Source of the DNA: Ilumatobacteraceae bacterium
GTDB taxonomy: Bacteria > Actinomycetota > Acidimicrobiia > Acidimicrobiales > Ilumatobacteraceae
NCBI GenBank assembly: GCA_033344875.1
Contig: JAWPMO010000001.1
Span: 310,001-374,000, forward strand
DNA: 64,000 bases
Reading direction: 5' to 3'
Below the pieces are notes generated by a model, which worked only from the letters and a program-made list of their open reading frames with translations, did no database searches and was not told the DNA's origin. The translations under genes and the position numbers were made by a program. The first letter of the stretch is position 1; each line of letters starts with the position of its first letter. Below, piece by piece: positions 42,644 through 51,783 of this stretch.

Positions 42644-44443
42644 GAGCGCCCGTCATCGATGTCCGCACCCGAGACATTGCTCCTGGTAGCGGCATGTGCG
42701 GTCGTCGCTTTGGGCGTGGTGGCGTGGAGCGGAGCCGCCCTCGCGGCGATGTTGAACGGCGAGCGCCTCGACGGTGGTTTGGCCGCCGCGATGCGGGCGC
42801 TCACCCGGCTGCCCGATCATCTCGGTGACCCGCGGATGGCGTGGCGAGCGCCCGAGGACCGCGCCGCGCTTCCCGGACCGACGTTGTATTGGGCGGCGAC
42901 AAGCTGCGTGCTGCTGGCGGTGCTCGGTGTCGTGTGGCTCGGGCTCTGGGTGTGGCGTCGCAGCCTGGATCGGGGGCGGGTTCGCCTCGGAGTCGAGACG
43001 CGCGCCCGGTTCGCGACGACCCGGGACTTGGCTCCGTTGGTCGTCGAGCGACCGGTGCCGACCGGCCGGTTCGTACTCGGTCGAGTGCACGGCCGGTTCG
43101 TCGCGACCGAGGACCGGCACGCGGCGGCGCCGATGCGATCGCGGCGGGTGCGGGTCCGCCAGGGTGACCGTGGTTCAGTCGCAGTGATCGGCCCGTCACG
43201 GTCGGGCAAGACCGCCAACGTGATCGCTGGGCTGCTCGACTGGGACGGTCCGGCCGTGGTGGTGAGCATCAAGCGTGACCTGATCGACGCCACCCGCGAA
43301 GCCCGCCAAACGAAGGGGGCCACCAAGGTGTTCGACCCGTCTGGAGTATCCGGGCTGCCGCCTCTCGAGTTGGGACGCTGGACACCGCTGCGGGCGGCGC
43401 GCAGCCCGCGCGGTGCGCAGAAGGCAGCGTCCGCGCTGGCGGCGTCGATCCCGCGGTCGGGTGTCGACGGGGGAGCGGACTACTGGGTGAAGCAGGCCGA
43501 GATCCTCCTGACCGGCCTGCTCGGCGCCGCCGCACTCGCCGACGACCGCACGATGCTGGATGTCGCCCAGTGGGTGTTCACGAAGTCAATCCCGGTCAAG
43601 AAGCGGCCCAACGAGATCATCGACATCTTGCGTCGAGCCAAGCAGCGCGGCACGGCCGCCGAGCGGGAGGCGGCGGGCGCGGCGATGCTGCAACTCGACG
43701 CGGTGTGGAACCTCGACGAGCGGGTCCGGTCGTCGGTGTACGCCACCGTGCAGACCGTCGTCCAGGCGTGGCTCGACCCCGCCGTGGATCTTTCGTCCAC
43801 TCTCGACCGGTCCGGGCAGCGGTTCGTCGATCTCGACTGGCTCACGGATCCCGGGCGGGCCAACACGCTCTACCTGGTCGCGCCGCTCGACGACCAGGAT
43901 CGCCTCGCGCCGGTCCTCGGCGGGCTACTCGGTGACCTCAAGGACCAGGCATATCAGCGCGACGTCGCCGGTGTGGGGCTCGAGCGGCCGCTGCTGATGG
44001 TGATCGACGAGGCCGGCAACATGCCACTGGCCTGGTTGCCCGAGGTCGCCGCGACCTGTGCTGGGATCGGGATCCTGCTGGTGACGATCTGGCAGTCGAA
44101 GGCGCAGCTCGACGCCGCCTACGGCCGGCTGTCCGACAGTGTGCTGACCAACCATCTCACCAAGGTCGTGTTCTCTGGTTGCTCCGACCCGGCAACGCTC
44201 GACTACGTCAGCCGCCTGCTCGGTGACGAGGAGGTGCAGCACCGGTCATTGTCGTACGACCTCGGCGGAGGGTCACGACGCAGCGTCTCCGAGTCGAGCC
44301 ACCGCGAGGCTCTCACTCCGTTCCACCTGCTGCGCCAGGTCCGCCCCGGCGAGGCGGTCCTGATCCACGGCACCCTGCCGCCGGCCCATTTGATCGCCCG
44401 CCGCTGGTGGGAAGAACGCCCGGCCGGCCAGAAGGCAGCCTGA
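42635..44443 (+). CDS. VirD4/TraG-type T4SS coupling protein
   Basis: 602 residues. Two membrane helices at the N-terminus (about 12-36 and 84-108), then AVIGPSRSGKTANVIAGLL (Walker A), VSIKRDLIDATREAR, DYWVKQAEILLTGLL and LLMVIDEAGNMPLAWLPEV (Walker B), all signs of VirD4/TraG coupling proteins that bring DNA to the T4SS channel. The GTG at 42635 has GAGG seven bases upstream. The start lies inside a TCGGGTGGT site, so binding there would block translation start as well as transcription. Confidence 0.85.
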   Translation: MVNERPSSMSAPETLLLVAACAVVALGVVAWSGAALAAMLNGERLDGGLAAAMRALTRLPDHLGDPRMAWRAPEDRAALPGPTLYWAATSCVLLAVLGVVWLGLWVWRRSLDRGRVRLGVETRARFATTRDLAPLVVERPVPTGRFVLGRVHGRFVATEDRHAAAPMRSRRVRVRQGDRGSVAVIGPSRSGKTANVIAGLLDWDGPAVVVSIKRDLIDATREARQTKGATKVFDPSGVSGLPPLELGRWTPLRAARSPRGAQKAASALAASIPRSGVDGGADYWVKQAEILLTGLLGAAALADDRTMLDVAQWVFTKSIPVKKRPNEIIDILRRAKQRGTAAEREAAGAAMLQLDAVWNLDERVRSSVYATVQTVVQAWLDPAVDLSSTLDRSGQRFVDLDWLTDPGRANTLYLVAPLDDQDRLAPVLGGLLGDLKDQAYQRDVAGVGLERPLLMVIDEAGNMPLAWLPEVAATCAGIGILLVTIWQSKAQLDAAYGRLSDSVLTNHLTKVVFSGCSDPATLDYVSRLLGDEEVQHRSLSYDLGGGSRRSVSESSHREALTPFHLLRQVRPGEAVLIHGTLPPAHLIARRWWEERPAGQKAA

Positions 44444-44489
44444 CGATCCGACCATGTAGAGGTGTATGCGCTTTGACTGCCCAGCCAGG

Positions 44490-44533
44490 TCGGGTAGTCG
44501 GCCGCCGTGGTGGTCGGGTAGTAGTCCGTGACA
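44490..44533 (+). promoter_or_regulatory. TCGGGTAGT sites before ardC
   Basis: TCGGGTAGTCGG (44490-44501) and TCGGGTAGTAGTCCGTGACA (44514-44533). The second is the exact inverse of 42570-42589, so the coupling-protein gene lies between a 20-base inverted repeat pair. Confidence 0.7.
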
Positions 44534-44554
44534 CTGGGTGTTCAGGGTCGGGCC

Positions 44555-46177
44555 ATGGACATGGCTCACGGAACCCACGAGGAGCGGCTCGCTGCCGCAC
44601 ACGCCACGCTGCGCGAGGGCGTTGCTGCGCTCACGTCGAGCGAGGACTGGCAGAACCTGCTCAAGATGGCGGGCTCGTTCCACCGGTATTCGCCGAACAA
44701 CCAGATGCTGCTCGCCGTCCAGGGCGCCGATGGGCTGGTGGCGTCGTTCCACACGTGGAAGCAGATCACCGCCGAGGATGGCGAGCCGTGCCGGATCCGC
44801 AAGGGCGAGACAGCCCTGCGGGTGTTCGCGCCGATCCGAGCACGCAACCGTGAAGTCGACCCCGAGACCGGGCTACCGACCGATCCCGAGATCGTGGGCT
44901 ACAAGCTCGTGCCGGTGTTCTGTCAGACCCAGCTGGTGTCGCCACCCGACCTGCCTGCGCAGCCGAAGCTGCTCGGAGGGCAGGGCCTGCCCCCGGAGTT
45001 GTGGGAGGCGGTCGCCAGCCAGATCTACGCGGCCGGGTTCACACTGCAACGCGGCCAGATCGACGGCGTGCCCGAGGCGAAGGGAATCACCAAGTTCGTC
45101 GAGCGGACGGTGATCGTCCGTGATGACCTGTCGCCACAGCAGGCCCTCAAGACCCAGATCCACGAGCTCGCCCACGTTTTGATGCACGACCCGTCGCTGG
45201 GGGAGAACGGTGGCAAGCTGCGCGAGCGTGTTGAGGTCGAAGCCGAGTCGGTCGCGTTCGTGGTGTGCGACATGCTCGGTGTCGACTCGGCCGAGTACTC
45301 GATCCCGTACGTGGCATCGTGGGCCGCCGGCGACCCGGACCGCGTCCAAGAGACCGTCCAGTCAGTCCTGACGGCATCCCGCAAGATCGTCGTCGGGATC
45401 GAAGCCGAACTCGACGTCGACCTCCGACCGAACCCGATCGCCGACGCGGTCGGCAAACACTCCCCAGCACCGGCTCCCGCGCGAACGACCGAGCCCGCAG
45501 CCGCGCCAAGCGTTGCCGTAGCGGCCGACCAGGCATCGCCGGTTGTGCGTCAGGCCGGCCGCGGGACCGCCGACGAGATCATCTACCGACACCTCGAACA
45601 GGGCGGCGTCGACTGGAAGCGACTCGCCAACGAGCTGCCAGGCGTCGACGAACACGGCGCCGCTACCCGCAACGCCGACGGCAAACCCGGCGCGCAGGCG
45701 ATCGTTTTGTCCTACGCCGGTGCATCCGCCGAAGCCAACGTCGCGGTGATGCGCGCCCACGGACTTGATGACCGCGATGTGCGCGCCAACCTCACCGTGT
45801 CGTTCCTCGACTCGCTCGGCAGCTACGGGCCGCTCTACCACCCGGACGAAGTGAAAGAAGCCCTCGAAGCTCCGCGACCCGTGAAGTCAGTGGCGCACGA
45901 ACTAGTCGCCGACCTACTCGTCTCCGCAGGCAAGCACCCCGCCGCAGTACGTCACCTCGTCGAGACCAGCGGTGTCCCCGACAACGTCGTCAGCCTCGTC
46001 GAGGAACGCCTCAAGCGTTCCGGCCACCCCTCGACCATCGGCGTCGACCGCCGAGCCGATCGCGGTCTGAAGCTCATCGACGAATGGAGCGGCCCCGATG
46101 CGGAGCCCGCCGCGCGACCGGTGCCGGCGGCGACGCCGCCCGTCGCTCCGCCCGAACCTCCGACCCCCGCCGCGTAG
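44555..46177 (+). CDS. ardC: ArdC-type antirestriction/ssDNA-binding protein with metallopeptidase domain
   Basis: 540 residues. N-terminal ArdC domain: WQNLLKMAGSFHRYSPNNQM and RIRKGETALRVFAPI, the usual ssDNA-binding part. A zinc-peptidase-like motif, IHELAHVLMHD, follows near residue 200 with a distant Glu (VEVEAESVAFVV). The C-terminal 250 residues are unlike known ArdC proteins, with a Pro/Ala linker and a helical tail. ArdC proteins protect incoming plasmid DNA from host restriction. ATG 44555 chosen because the GTG at 44528 is inside a regulatory site. Confidence 0.8.
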   Translation: MDMAHGTHEERLAAAHATLREGVAALTSSEDWQNLLKMAGSFHRYSPNNQMLLAVQGADGLVASFHTWKQITAEDGEPCRIRKGETALRVFAPIRARNREVDPETGLPTDPEIVGYKLVPVFCQTQLVSPPDLPAQPKLLGGQGLPPELWEAVASQIYAAGFTLQRGQIDGVPEAKGITKFVERTVIVRDDLSPQQALKTQIHELAHVLMHDPSLGENGGKLRERVEVEAESVAFVVCDMLGVDSAEYSIPYVASWAAGDPDRVQETVQSVLTASRKIVVGIEAELDVDLRPNPIADAVGKHSPAPAPARTTEPAAAPSVAVAADQASPVVRQAGRGTADEIIYRHLEQGGVDWKRLANELPGVDEHGAATRNADGKPGAQAIVLSYAGASAEANVAVMRAHGLDDRDVRANLTVSFLDSLGSYGPLYHPDEVKEALEAPRPVKSVAHELVADLLVSAGKHPAAVRHLVETSGVPDNVVSLVEERLKRSGHPSTIGVDRRADRGLKLIDEWSGPDAEPAARPVPAATPPVAPPEPPTPAA

Positions 46178-46370
46178 CCATCCCCGGGTCGATGGACGCC
46201 TGTGACTGGACCCGCGCTGTGGTGCGTGCGGCCCTCTTGACGTTGATGCGGATTCAGCAGGGCCGGTTGAAGTCGTCACTTACGTCGCTCCGATCTGCCT
46301 CGATGGCGCCAACGACCTACCGTCATCTCGCGACCAGGGTACGGTTGAATGACGTCGGAATCGGGTGGAC
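46178..46370. other. Gap between ardC and the tRNA remnant
   Basis: About 190 bases with no supported gene. Confidence 0.4.
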
Positions 46371-46395
46371 TTGGGGTTCGAGTCCCGTCGTCTCC
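46371..46395 (+). other. tRNA 3'-end remnant, likely attachment site (attR)
   Basis: GGGGTTCGAGTCCC then GTCGTCTCC: a T-loop with part of its stem and an acceptor 3' strand, in the order seen at tRNA 3' ends. No matching acceptor 5' strand (GGAGACG) or anticodon arm occurs in the 80 bases upstream, so it is not a full gene. ICEs often integrate in tRNA 3' ends and leave such a copy at the far side. A terminator hairpin follows at once, as expected for the chromosomal tRNA tail. Confidence 0.6.
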
Positions 46396-46419
46396 GAACG
46401 TTGTGCAGGCACAACGTTC
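46396..46419 (+). terminator. Hairpin after the tRNA remnant
   Basis: GAACGTTGTG, loop CAGG, CACAACGTTC: perfect 10-base stem directly after the tRNA end. It fits a factor-independent terminator of the original tRNA gene, though no long T run follows. Confidence 0.6.
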
Positions 46420-47100
46420 CCCAAGCCAGGCGCAATCCTGGCGGTGGGCCGAGAGGCAGTCAGCGCGGAGCGACGAAGGCGACGCCCTCGCCGAGCAGCG
46501 CCCTCGCCGAGCAGGGCCCGCCAGCAGCATCGGTCGCGCTGAGGGATCAAGACCCACTTCACGACCAGGCCGCTGCCCTTGAAGTCGACGAGCCCGAGGA
46601 ACTCACCGGCCACACGGCGCATCGCCCGCCCATGATCGCGTTCTCCTCAACCTGGGTCGTCGAGTTGAAGCTCCTCGACGTCGCGCAGTCCATCTGAGCA
46701 CACGCGCAGCCAGCCCCGCATGCGTCGCAGATCTGGTGCCCGGTCTACCTGGTAGCTCTAGTGCGATGATACCCGCATCTTGAGCTGTCAATATGATGGA
46801 TATGGTGCGGGAGAACATGTTTGGCGAACAGGATCAGCCCAACAGAACTCCGCGGGTCGCCCTCCCGAATCGTGAGCGAAATGCGGTTAGCGACGCACTC
46901 GGCACACCATACATCCCACTGTCCAACGTCTGGCTCGGGCCCACGTACGGTTGTCTCGGTGCAACCGGTCGTGGAGCCTGCGTCGCTCCGGTTCGTTCCA
47001 GTTTCGTGGCTGCGACCCACGGAGTCAGGGTAGTCATGTGATTGGGCCTTCGCTGCCGAGGTCGTCGAGAGAGTGAGTCTCCCCAGGCGGTGTCGTCGTT
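46420..47100. other. Intergenic region at the element border
   Basis: About 680 bases without a supported gene. A minus-strand frame ending across the tRNA remnant has a gene-like start (RRVAGEFLGLVDFKGSG, from 46622), perhaps a gene fragment. A 15-base direct repeat GCCCTCGCCGAGCAG occurs at 46484 and 46500. Around 46765-46805 the DNA is AT-rich for this genome. Confidence 0.4.
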
Positions 47101-48666
47101 TCATCCGTCGGACGCTCCTGGGATCGATCGGGTGTTGAAAATCGACGCCGGCTGATCAATTGGACGCGAGTACCACTCGCCGCTGGTGCGCTCGACGAGG
47201 GGACGTACCATGGCGGCCAGCTCGCGGCGGCGGGCGGCCTCTGGCGTAGGGCGATACAGCTCGTCTTCGATCTCATTGATCCTGTCGACGACCTTGTCCT
47301 CGTCGACGGTGAGGACCGTTCCCTGCTCTACGACCAGTCGTCCTCCGATCATGACCGCTGTGATGTCACTGTGGTCGGCTCGGTCGATCACCACATCGAG
47401 GATGCGGTCGTGGTGGTACCGGGTTCTCGGGAACATCACCCGGCTGGTGTCGATGCAGACCAGGTCCGCTGCCTTGTGGCGCTCGAGGGTGCCGACCCGG
47501 CTGCCGAAGCCAGCCGCCTGCGCGCCTTGGCGCGTCGCGGCATCGAGTACCGCGAGCGAGTCGATGCGGTGCTCGTCGAACCGGTCCGGCATCCGCTGCA
47601 TCGTCGTCCCCGCTCGGATCTCGGCCAGGAAGTCCTCTCGGTCTCCGAGCGAGGCGCCGTCGGTACCGAACGCCAGCGAGCCGCTGGCGGCGAGGATGTC
47701 GCGGACTCGGCACAACCCGACAGAGGTCCGCATGTTCGATCCGAAGCAATGGACCATCGTCACGCCGTGGTCGACGGCGATCCGGATGTCGTCGTCGGTG
47801 GCCCAGACGAAATGGCTGAACGACACGTCGGGACCGAGCACACCGAGATCGGCCAGTCGTCGAACCGCTGACCCGCCGACGTTGTCGGCGTTCCACATCA
47901 ACTCCGAACGGGTCTCGAGGACGTGGGAGGTCATCGGTGTGCCGTAGTCGTCAGACAGGCGGCGGCACAACCGGTACAAGTCGTCGGAACACGCCGGTGT
48001 CCAATCGGGGGCGGTGATGACGCGAAACCGGCCGTCGCGGCCGTCCCACCGACGGTGCAACTCGCCGAAGATCTCGACCATCTGGTCCGTCGGCCACGCG
48101 TAACCCAGCGGTGAGGCGCGGATCTCGGCGGCGATGTCGGGTGGGAACGTGGCCAGCACCTCGTCGTCGCTCATGTGCGCGTAGCGGTTCTGGTCTCGGA
48201 ACGACACCCCGAGCGCCGTACGCATCCCGATCCGCTCGTAGGCCGCTAGGACCGCTTCGGCTCCGAGCAGGGGCAGGGTCGGGCGGCCGTAGAAGGCGTC
48301 GATCGTCGTGGTCTGACCGCCCTTGACCGCCTGGATCAGGCCATAGGTCGCGAGCAGGTCGATGATCTCATGGTCGGTATCGATCATGCTCGAACCGACG
48401 TAGAGATTGCCAAGTTCGAAGATCTCGTCGATCAAGCCCGGGGCCGTCCAGCATTCGGTGTGGTAGTGCGCGTTCACGAAACCCGGCACGACCATGGTGT
48501 CCGGGCCGCCGATCCGGTCGTCGAACGGGCCCCTCGCCTCCAGGTCGGCGCGTGGGCCGACGTCGGCGACCTCGCCGTCCTCCACGATCAGCGCACCGTC
48601 GTCGATGCATCCGATCGACCCGCCGGCGACCACCGGGTTGCCGCACACCAGGATTCTCGTTGTCAT
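47101..48666 (-). CDS. TRZ/ATZ-family metal-dependent amidohydrolase A
   Basis: 521 residues. Metal ligands as in the cytosine-deaminase/TRZ-ATZ branch: NAHYHTE (HxH), a His in TSHVLETRSE, SHFVW, and Asp in FGTDGASLGD. C-terminal strand set LDVVIDRADHSDITAVMIGG returns to the beta-sandwich. Such enzymes deaminate or dehalogenate heterocycles or cleave ring amides. It is a clear paralogue of the gene at 50215-51783. AAGGA lies nine bases before the ATG; the promoter region is shared with the epimerase-like gene and holds ATCTTAGAT. Confidence 0.8.
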   Translation of the reverse strand: MTTRILVCGNPVVAGGSIGCIDDGALIVEDGEVADVGPRADLEARGPFDDRIGGPDTMVVPGFVNAHYHTECWTAPGLIDEIFELGNLYVGSSMIDTDHEIIDLLATYGLIQAVKGGQTTTIDAFYGRPTLPLLGAEAVLAAYERIGMRTALGVSFRDQNRYAHMSDDEVLATFPPDIAAEIRASPLGYAWPTDQMVEIFGELHRRWDGRDGRFRVITAPDWTPACSDDLYRLCRRLSDDYGTPMTSHVLETRSELMWNADNVGGSAVRRLADLGVLGPDVSFSHFVWATDDDIRIAVDHGVTMVHCFGSNMRTSVGLCRVRDILAASGSLAFGTDGASLGDREDFLAEIRAGTTMQRMPDRFDEHRIDSLAVLDAATRQGAQAAGFGSRVGTLERHKAADLVCIDTSRVMFPRTRYHHDRILDVVIDRADHSDITAVMIGGRLVVEQGTVLTVDEDKVVDRINEIEDELYRPTPEAARRRELAAMVRPLVERTSGEWYSRPIDQPASIFNTRSIPGASDG

Positions 48667-48709
48667 CTCGGGGTCCTTTCTCACAGTGGCCAGCGTAAGA
48701 GCAGCTGAT

Positions 48710-48718
48710 ATCTTAGAT
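48710..48718. promoter_or_regulatory. ATCTTAGAT box 1
   Basis: Palindromic ATCT-T-AGAT between the divergent amidohydrolase A and epimerase-like genes, 16 bases before the latter's start. The same box lies at 63099-63107 and, with one change, at 55370-55378. Confidence 0.6.
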
Positions 48719-48733
48719 CGCGCTGGAGGAATC

Positions 48734-49144
48734 ATGCATATCCGACGTATCCATCATGTTGCCGTCGCGCACGGCGACGACTCCCCGCTGATCGGCGCAC
48801 TGGTCGACCATGCTGGCCTCACCGTCACCGAAACCGAATACGGGGAGGGCTTCACCGAGCGAATGTGGCCGGTCGGCGCCTCATACGTCCAGACCCTGGA
48901 GGCGACGGGCGACGGTATCATCGAACGTTCACTCACCTCCCGCGGCCCGGGTCTGCATCATCTCGCGTTCGAGGTCGACGACGTTGAGGCGGCGGTCGCC
49001 GATTTACGCGACGCCGGGGTACGGGTGATCGACGAGGCACCACGGCGTGTGGGTCACACCCTGGTGGCGTTCGTCCACCCGTCGGCGTTCGGCGGGGTCC
49101 TGGTCGAACTTGTCGAAGAACTCCCGGCGTCCGACCTGAACTGA
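48734..49144 (+). CDS. Methylmalonyl-CoA epimerase-like VOC protein
   Basis: 136 residues. RRIHHVAVAHGD (first metal His), a central EATGDGIIERSLTSRGPGLHHLAFEVDDV with the second His, and GVLVELVEE with the final Glu, as in methylmalonyl-CoA epimerases of the VOC family. GGAGGA is just before the ATG. A CoA-ester epimerase fits the B12-dependent mutase genes further right, but the VOC family is broad. Confidence 0.7.
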   Translation: MHIRRIHHVAVAHGDDSPLIGALVDHAGLTVTETEYGEGFTERMWPVGASYVQTLEATGDGIIERSLTSRGPGLHHLAFEVDDVEAAVADLRDAGVRVIDEAPRRVGHTLVAFVHPSAFGGVLVELVEELPASDLN

Positions 49145-49180
49145 CCGCGAGCCCACGGCGGGTTCGACATCGGTGTCGAT

Positions 49181-50191
49181 TCAGGCGGCGACGAGCCCCA
49201 GCACCCGGGCGAGGTTGTCGCCCATGATCCCATCGAGCTGGTGCTCGGGGATCGGATCCAGCGCGAGCGCCTCGGCTTCGTCGTTCACCGTCATTAGCTT
49301 GTGCGCCAACTCGATCGGGTCGTAGAGGAATCCCGGATAGTCCGTGCCGAAGAACAGCTTGCCGAGCGGGACGAAGAATGGCTCCGAGCGATGCAGGAAC
49401 GAGAACAGGTCGCGGCGGGTGATCGTGGCGATGTGGTAGCTCAGGTCCGCGTAGAAGTTCGGGTGCTTGGTGAGCATGAACATCGCTTCGTCGATCCACG
49501 GGATTCCGCAGTGCGCCAGGATCACCACGAGATCACGGAACTCGCGGCCGATGTCGTCGAGCATCGCCGGCCGCGCGTATTCCATGCGGGCGTCGATCCG
49601 GGTCGAACCGGCTTGATGCACCATCACCGGGATGCCGAGCTCGGCTGCCTTGGCGAACACCGGGAACGCAACCTCGCGGTCCATTGGCGACCAGTGTTGG
49701 TACATGGGATAGAGCTTGACCCCCGACAAGCCGAGCTCGGTGACCGCACGTTCGAGTTCGTTGACCGCGGCACGAACCCCGCGATAGGCCGGATTCACCG
49801 ATGCGAAGCCGATCAGATGGTCTGGGTCCATCCTCACGCAGGCGGCGATGTAGTCGTTGCACTTGTCGGGGTGCGGTGGACCAGGGACGCCGGTGATCCC
49901 GGTCGTGTCCACCGTCCCGATCAGCTCACCGTCGAGGAACTGGGGCGAGACCCCCAGGATCACGATCTTGTCGAATCCTCGGTGAGCGGCCACCGTCTCG
50001 GCTGGACCGATCGTCAAGAAGCCACGGTCGAACAACCCGGCGTCGTCCCACTCGGTGTCGGTCGGCATCCGGTGGGACGGGAGATGCCCCTGACTGCGAC
50101 AGATGCACAGCGAACCTTCGCGCCCGTACCGGGCTGTGAAGTCGGGGTCGGCGGACAAGCTCAGGATGTGGGTGTGGGCGTCGATGCGCAT
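49181..50191 (-). CDS. Amidohydro_2-family hydrolase or decarboxylase
   Basis: 336 residues. Starts MRIDAHTHIL (HxH metal motif); VKLYPMYQHW, VMVHQAGSTR (His), VVILAHCGIPWIDEA (His) and KLFFGTDYPGF (Asp) complete the site of the amidohydrolase-2 branch, which holds ACMSD-type decarboxylases and lactone or amide hydrolases. In-frame GTG codons upstream (50224, 50218) overlap the next gene; the ATG is chosen because the family motif begins there. Downstream member of the catabolic operon. Confidence 0.75.
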   Translation of the reverse strand: MRIDAHTHILSLSADPDFTARYGREGSLCICRSQGHLPSHRMPTDTEWDDAGLFDRGFLTIGPAETVAAHRGFDKIVILGVSPQFLDGELIGTVDTTGITGVPGPPHPDKCNDYIAACVRMDPDHLIGFASVNPAYRGVRAAVNELERAVTELGLSGVKLYPMYQHWSPMDREVAFPVFAKAAELGIPVMVHQAGSTRIDARMEYARPAMLDDIGREFRDLVVILAHCGIPWIDEAMFMLTKHPNFYADLSYHIATITRRDLFSFLHRSEPFFVPLGKLFFGTDYPGFLYDPIELAHKLMTVNDEAEALALDPIPEHQLDGIMGDNLARVLGLVAA

Positions 50192-50214
50192 CGCGATGTC
50201 GTTCTGTCCTTCGC

Positions 50215-51783
50215 TCACTGCCACCGGCCGGTGACGTCGGGATCGGTTTGCGGGTTGTACAGATATGCGGGCGCCACCTCGGGGGCGTAGAACCGCTGGT
50301 AGAAGTCGACGATGTAGGGGTCGAGGCGAGCCGAGAGGCCGGTGGCCTGGGTGCTCGCTCCCAGCGGGTATAGGCGAGTCGTCGCGTCGACGACCCGATC
50401 CCGAAGGTCGGCTTCGTCGACGACGGTCACCTCGCCGTCGCGCATGACGACCCGGCCGTTGATCATTACGGCGTCGATGTCGGCCGCCTCGGTACGGTCG
50501 ATGATCACGTCGAGCGGTGGGGTGCTCTCGAACCGCCCTGGCGGGAAGAAGACTCGGTCCTTGGCGACGACGAGTAGGTCCGCGAGGTAGCCCGGCTCCA
50601 GTGCGCCGATCTGCTCGGGCCAGCCGGTTGCCTCCGCTCCGGCGTGAGCGGCCGACACGAGCAGGTCGCGGCTGTCCAGACGACCGGACCCGAAGACCTC
50701 GGGCGTGCGCTGGAGATAGGACGCGAGACGTAGCTCCTGGAAGAAGTCGTCACGCTCGCTGAACGAGATCCCGTCGGTCCCGATGCCGACCTTGCCGCCC
50801 GCCGCAAGCAGATCGCGGGTTCGGCAGATGCCGGCCGAGAGTCGCAGGTTTGACCCGGGGTTGTTGGACGCCACCGCTCCCGACTCAGCGAACCGCTTGA
50901 CGTCGGCATCGGTCACCCACACGAAGTGGGCGAGGCTGGTCCCGCCACGCAGCACCCCGAGCCGGTCGAGTCGTTCGAGTGCCGACATCCCATACCGTTC
51001 GAGGTTGTACACCATCTCGGCCCGCGTCTCGAGCGCGTGGGTCGTGAGGGTGGTGTCGTACTCGTCGGCGAGCGCTACGCAGCGGCGGTACAGATCGTCC
51101 GAGCACGACGGTGTCCAGTCAGGAGCGACGATCAGATGGATCCGGTCCTCGTGCTGGTGCCATCGAGCAGCGAGCACCTCGAACGATTCGAAGACCTCGT
51201 CCACCGGCCAGGCATACCCCATCGTCGAGGCGCGGATCTCCTCCGCGAGTGGGCGTGGGAGGCGGGCGAGAAAATCGTCGTTCGATTCGTGGGCGTAGAT
51301 GTTCTCGTCCCGGCTCACGAGCCCGAACGCGACCCGGAGTCCCGCGTCTCGGTAGGCCTCAAGCGCCGCGTCGGCCCCGAAGTGGTCCAGGCCTGGCCGG
51401 CCGTAGTAGAAGTCGATCGCCGAGGTCTGTCCGCCCTTGATCGCCTGGACCAAACCCCACAACACGATCGTGTAGATGTCGTCGGGTCGGGCGCCGCCAT
51501 CGGGGTGAACGAGCATCACGTTGGCCCGTTCGAAGATGTGCTCGTACAAGCCGGGTCCGACCGCCAACTCGGAGTGGTAATGGCAGTTCGTGAATCCGGG
51601 GAGCACCAGGTGGTCCATCGATCCGAGGATGTCGGCGAACGGGCCGTACCCGTCCATCTGTTCCCGGGTACCGACCGCGAGAACCTTCCGACCCTCGACC
51701 ACGACCGCCCCGCCGGAGATCTCCCCACGAGGGCCCAACGTCACGACCGGGTCACCGATGACGAGGGTGCGTTCGGTCGTCAC
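50215..51783 (-). CDS. TRZ/ATZ-family metal-dependent amidohydrolase B
   Basis: 522 residues, paralogous to 47101-48666 over nearly the whole length (shared VPDEVFESFEV/QMVEIFGEL region, APDWTP(A/S)CSDDLYR). Metal ligands NCHYHSE, THALETRAE, AHFVW and GIGTDGISFSE. GTGA overlap with amidohydrolase C shows co-translation. Two copies in one cluster suggest two steps on related ring compounds or two substrates. Confidence 0.8.
   Translation of the reverse strand: MTTERTLVIGDPVVTLGPRGEISGGAVVVEGRKVLAVGTREQMDGYGPFADILGSMDHLVLPGFTNCHYHSELAVGPGLYEHIFERANVMLVHPDGGARPDDIYTIVLWGLVQAIKGGQTSAIDFYYGRPGLDHFGADAALEAYRDAGLRVAFGLVSRDENIYAHESNDDFLARLPRPLAEEIRASTMGYAWPVDEVFESFEVLAARWHQHEDRIHLIVAPDWTPSCSDDLYRRCVALADEYDTTLTTHALETRAEMVYNLERYGMSALERLDRLGVLRGGTSLAHFVWVTDADVKRFAESGAVASNNPGSNLRLSAGICRTRDLLAAGGKVGIGTDGISFSERDDFFQELRLASYLQRTPEVFGSGRLDSRDLLVSAAHAGAEATGWPEQIGALEPGYLADLLVVAKDRVFFPPGRFESTPPLDVIIDRTEAADIDAVMINGRVVMRDGEVTVVDEADLRDRVVDATTRLYPLGASTQATGLSARLDPYIVDFYQRFYAPEVAPAYLYNPQTDPDVTGRWQ

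Noticed and set aside
46371-46395. A complete tRNA gene
   Set aside because: The T-loop and acceptor 3' strand are there, but no acceptor 5' strand, D arm or anticodon arm is found in the 80 bases upstream.
46484-46514. Direct repeat GCCCTCGCCGAGCAG as a CRISPR start
   Set aside because: Only two copies, one base apart, with no spacer; a short tandem duplication.
46323-46622. Minus-strand gene starting MRRVAGEFLGLVDFKG
   Set aside because: The first ~27 residues look gene-like, but the frame then turns Arg-rich and runs across the tRNA remnant and its hairpin.
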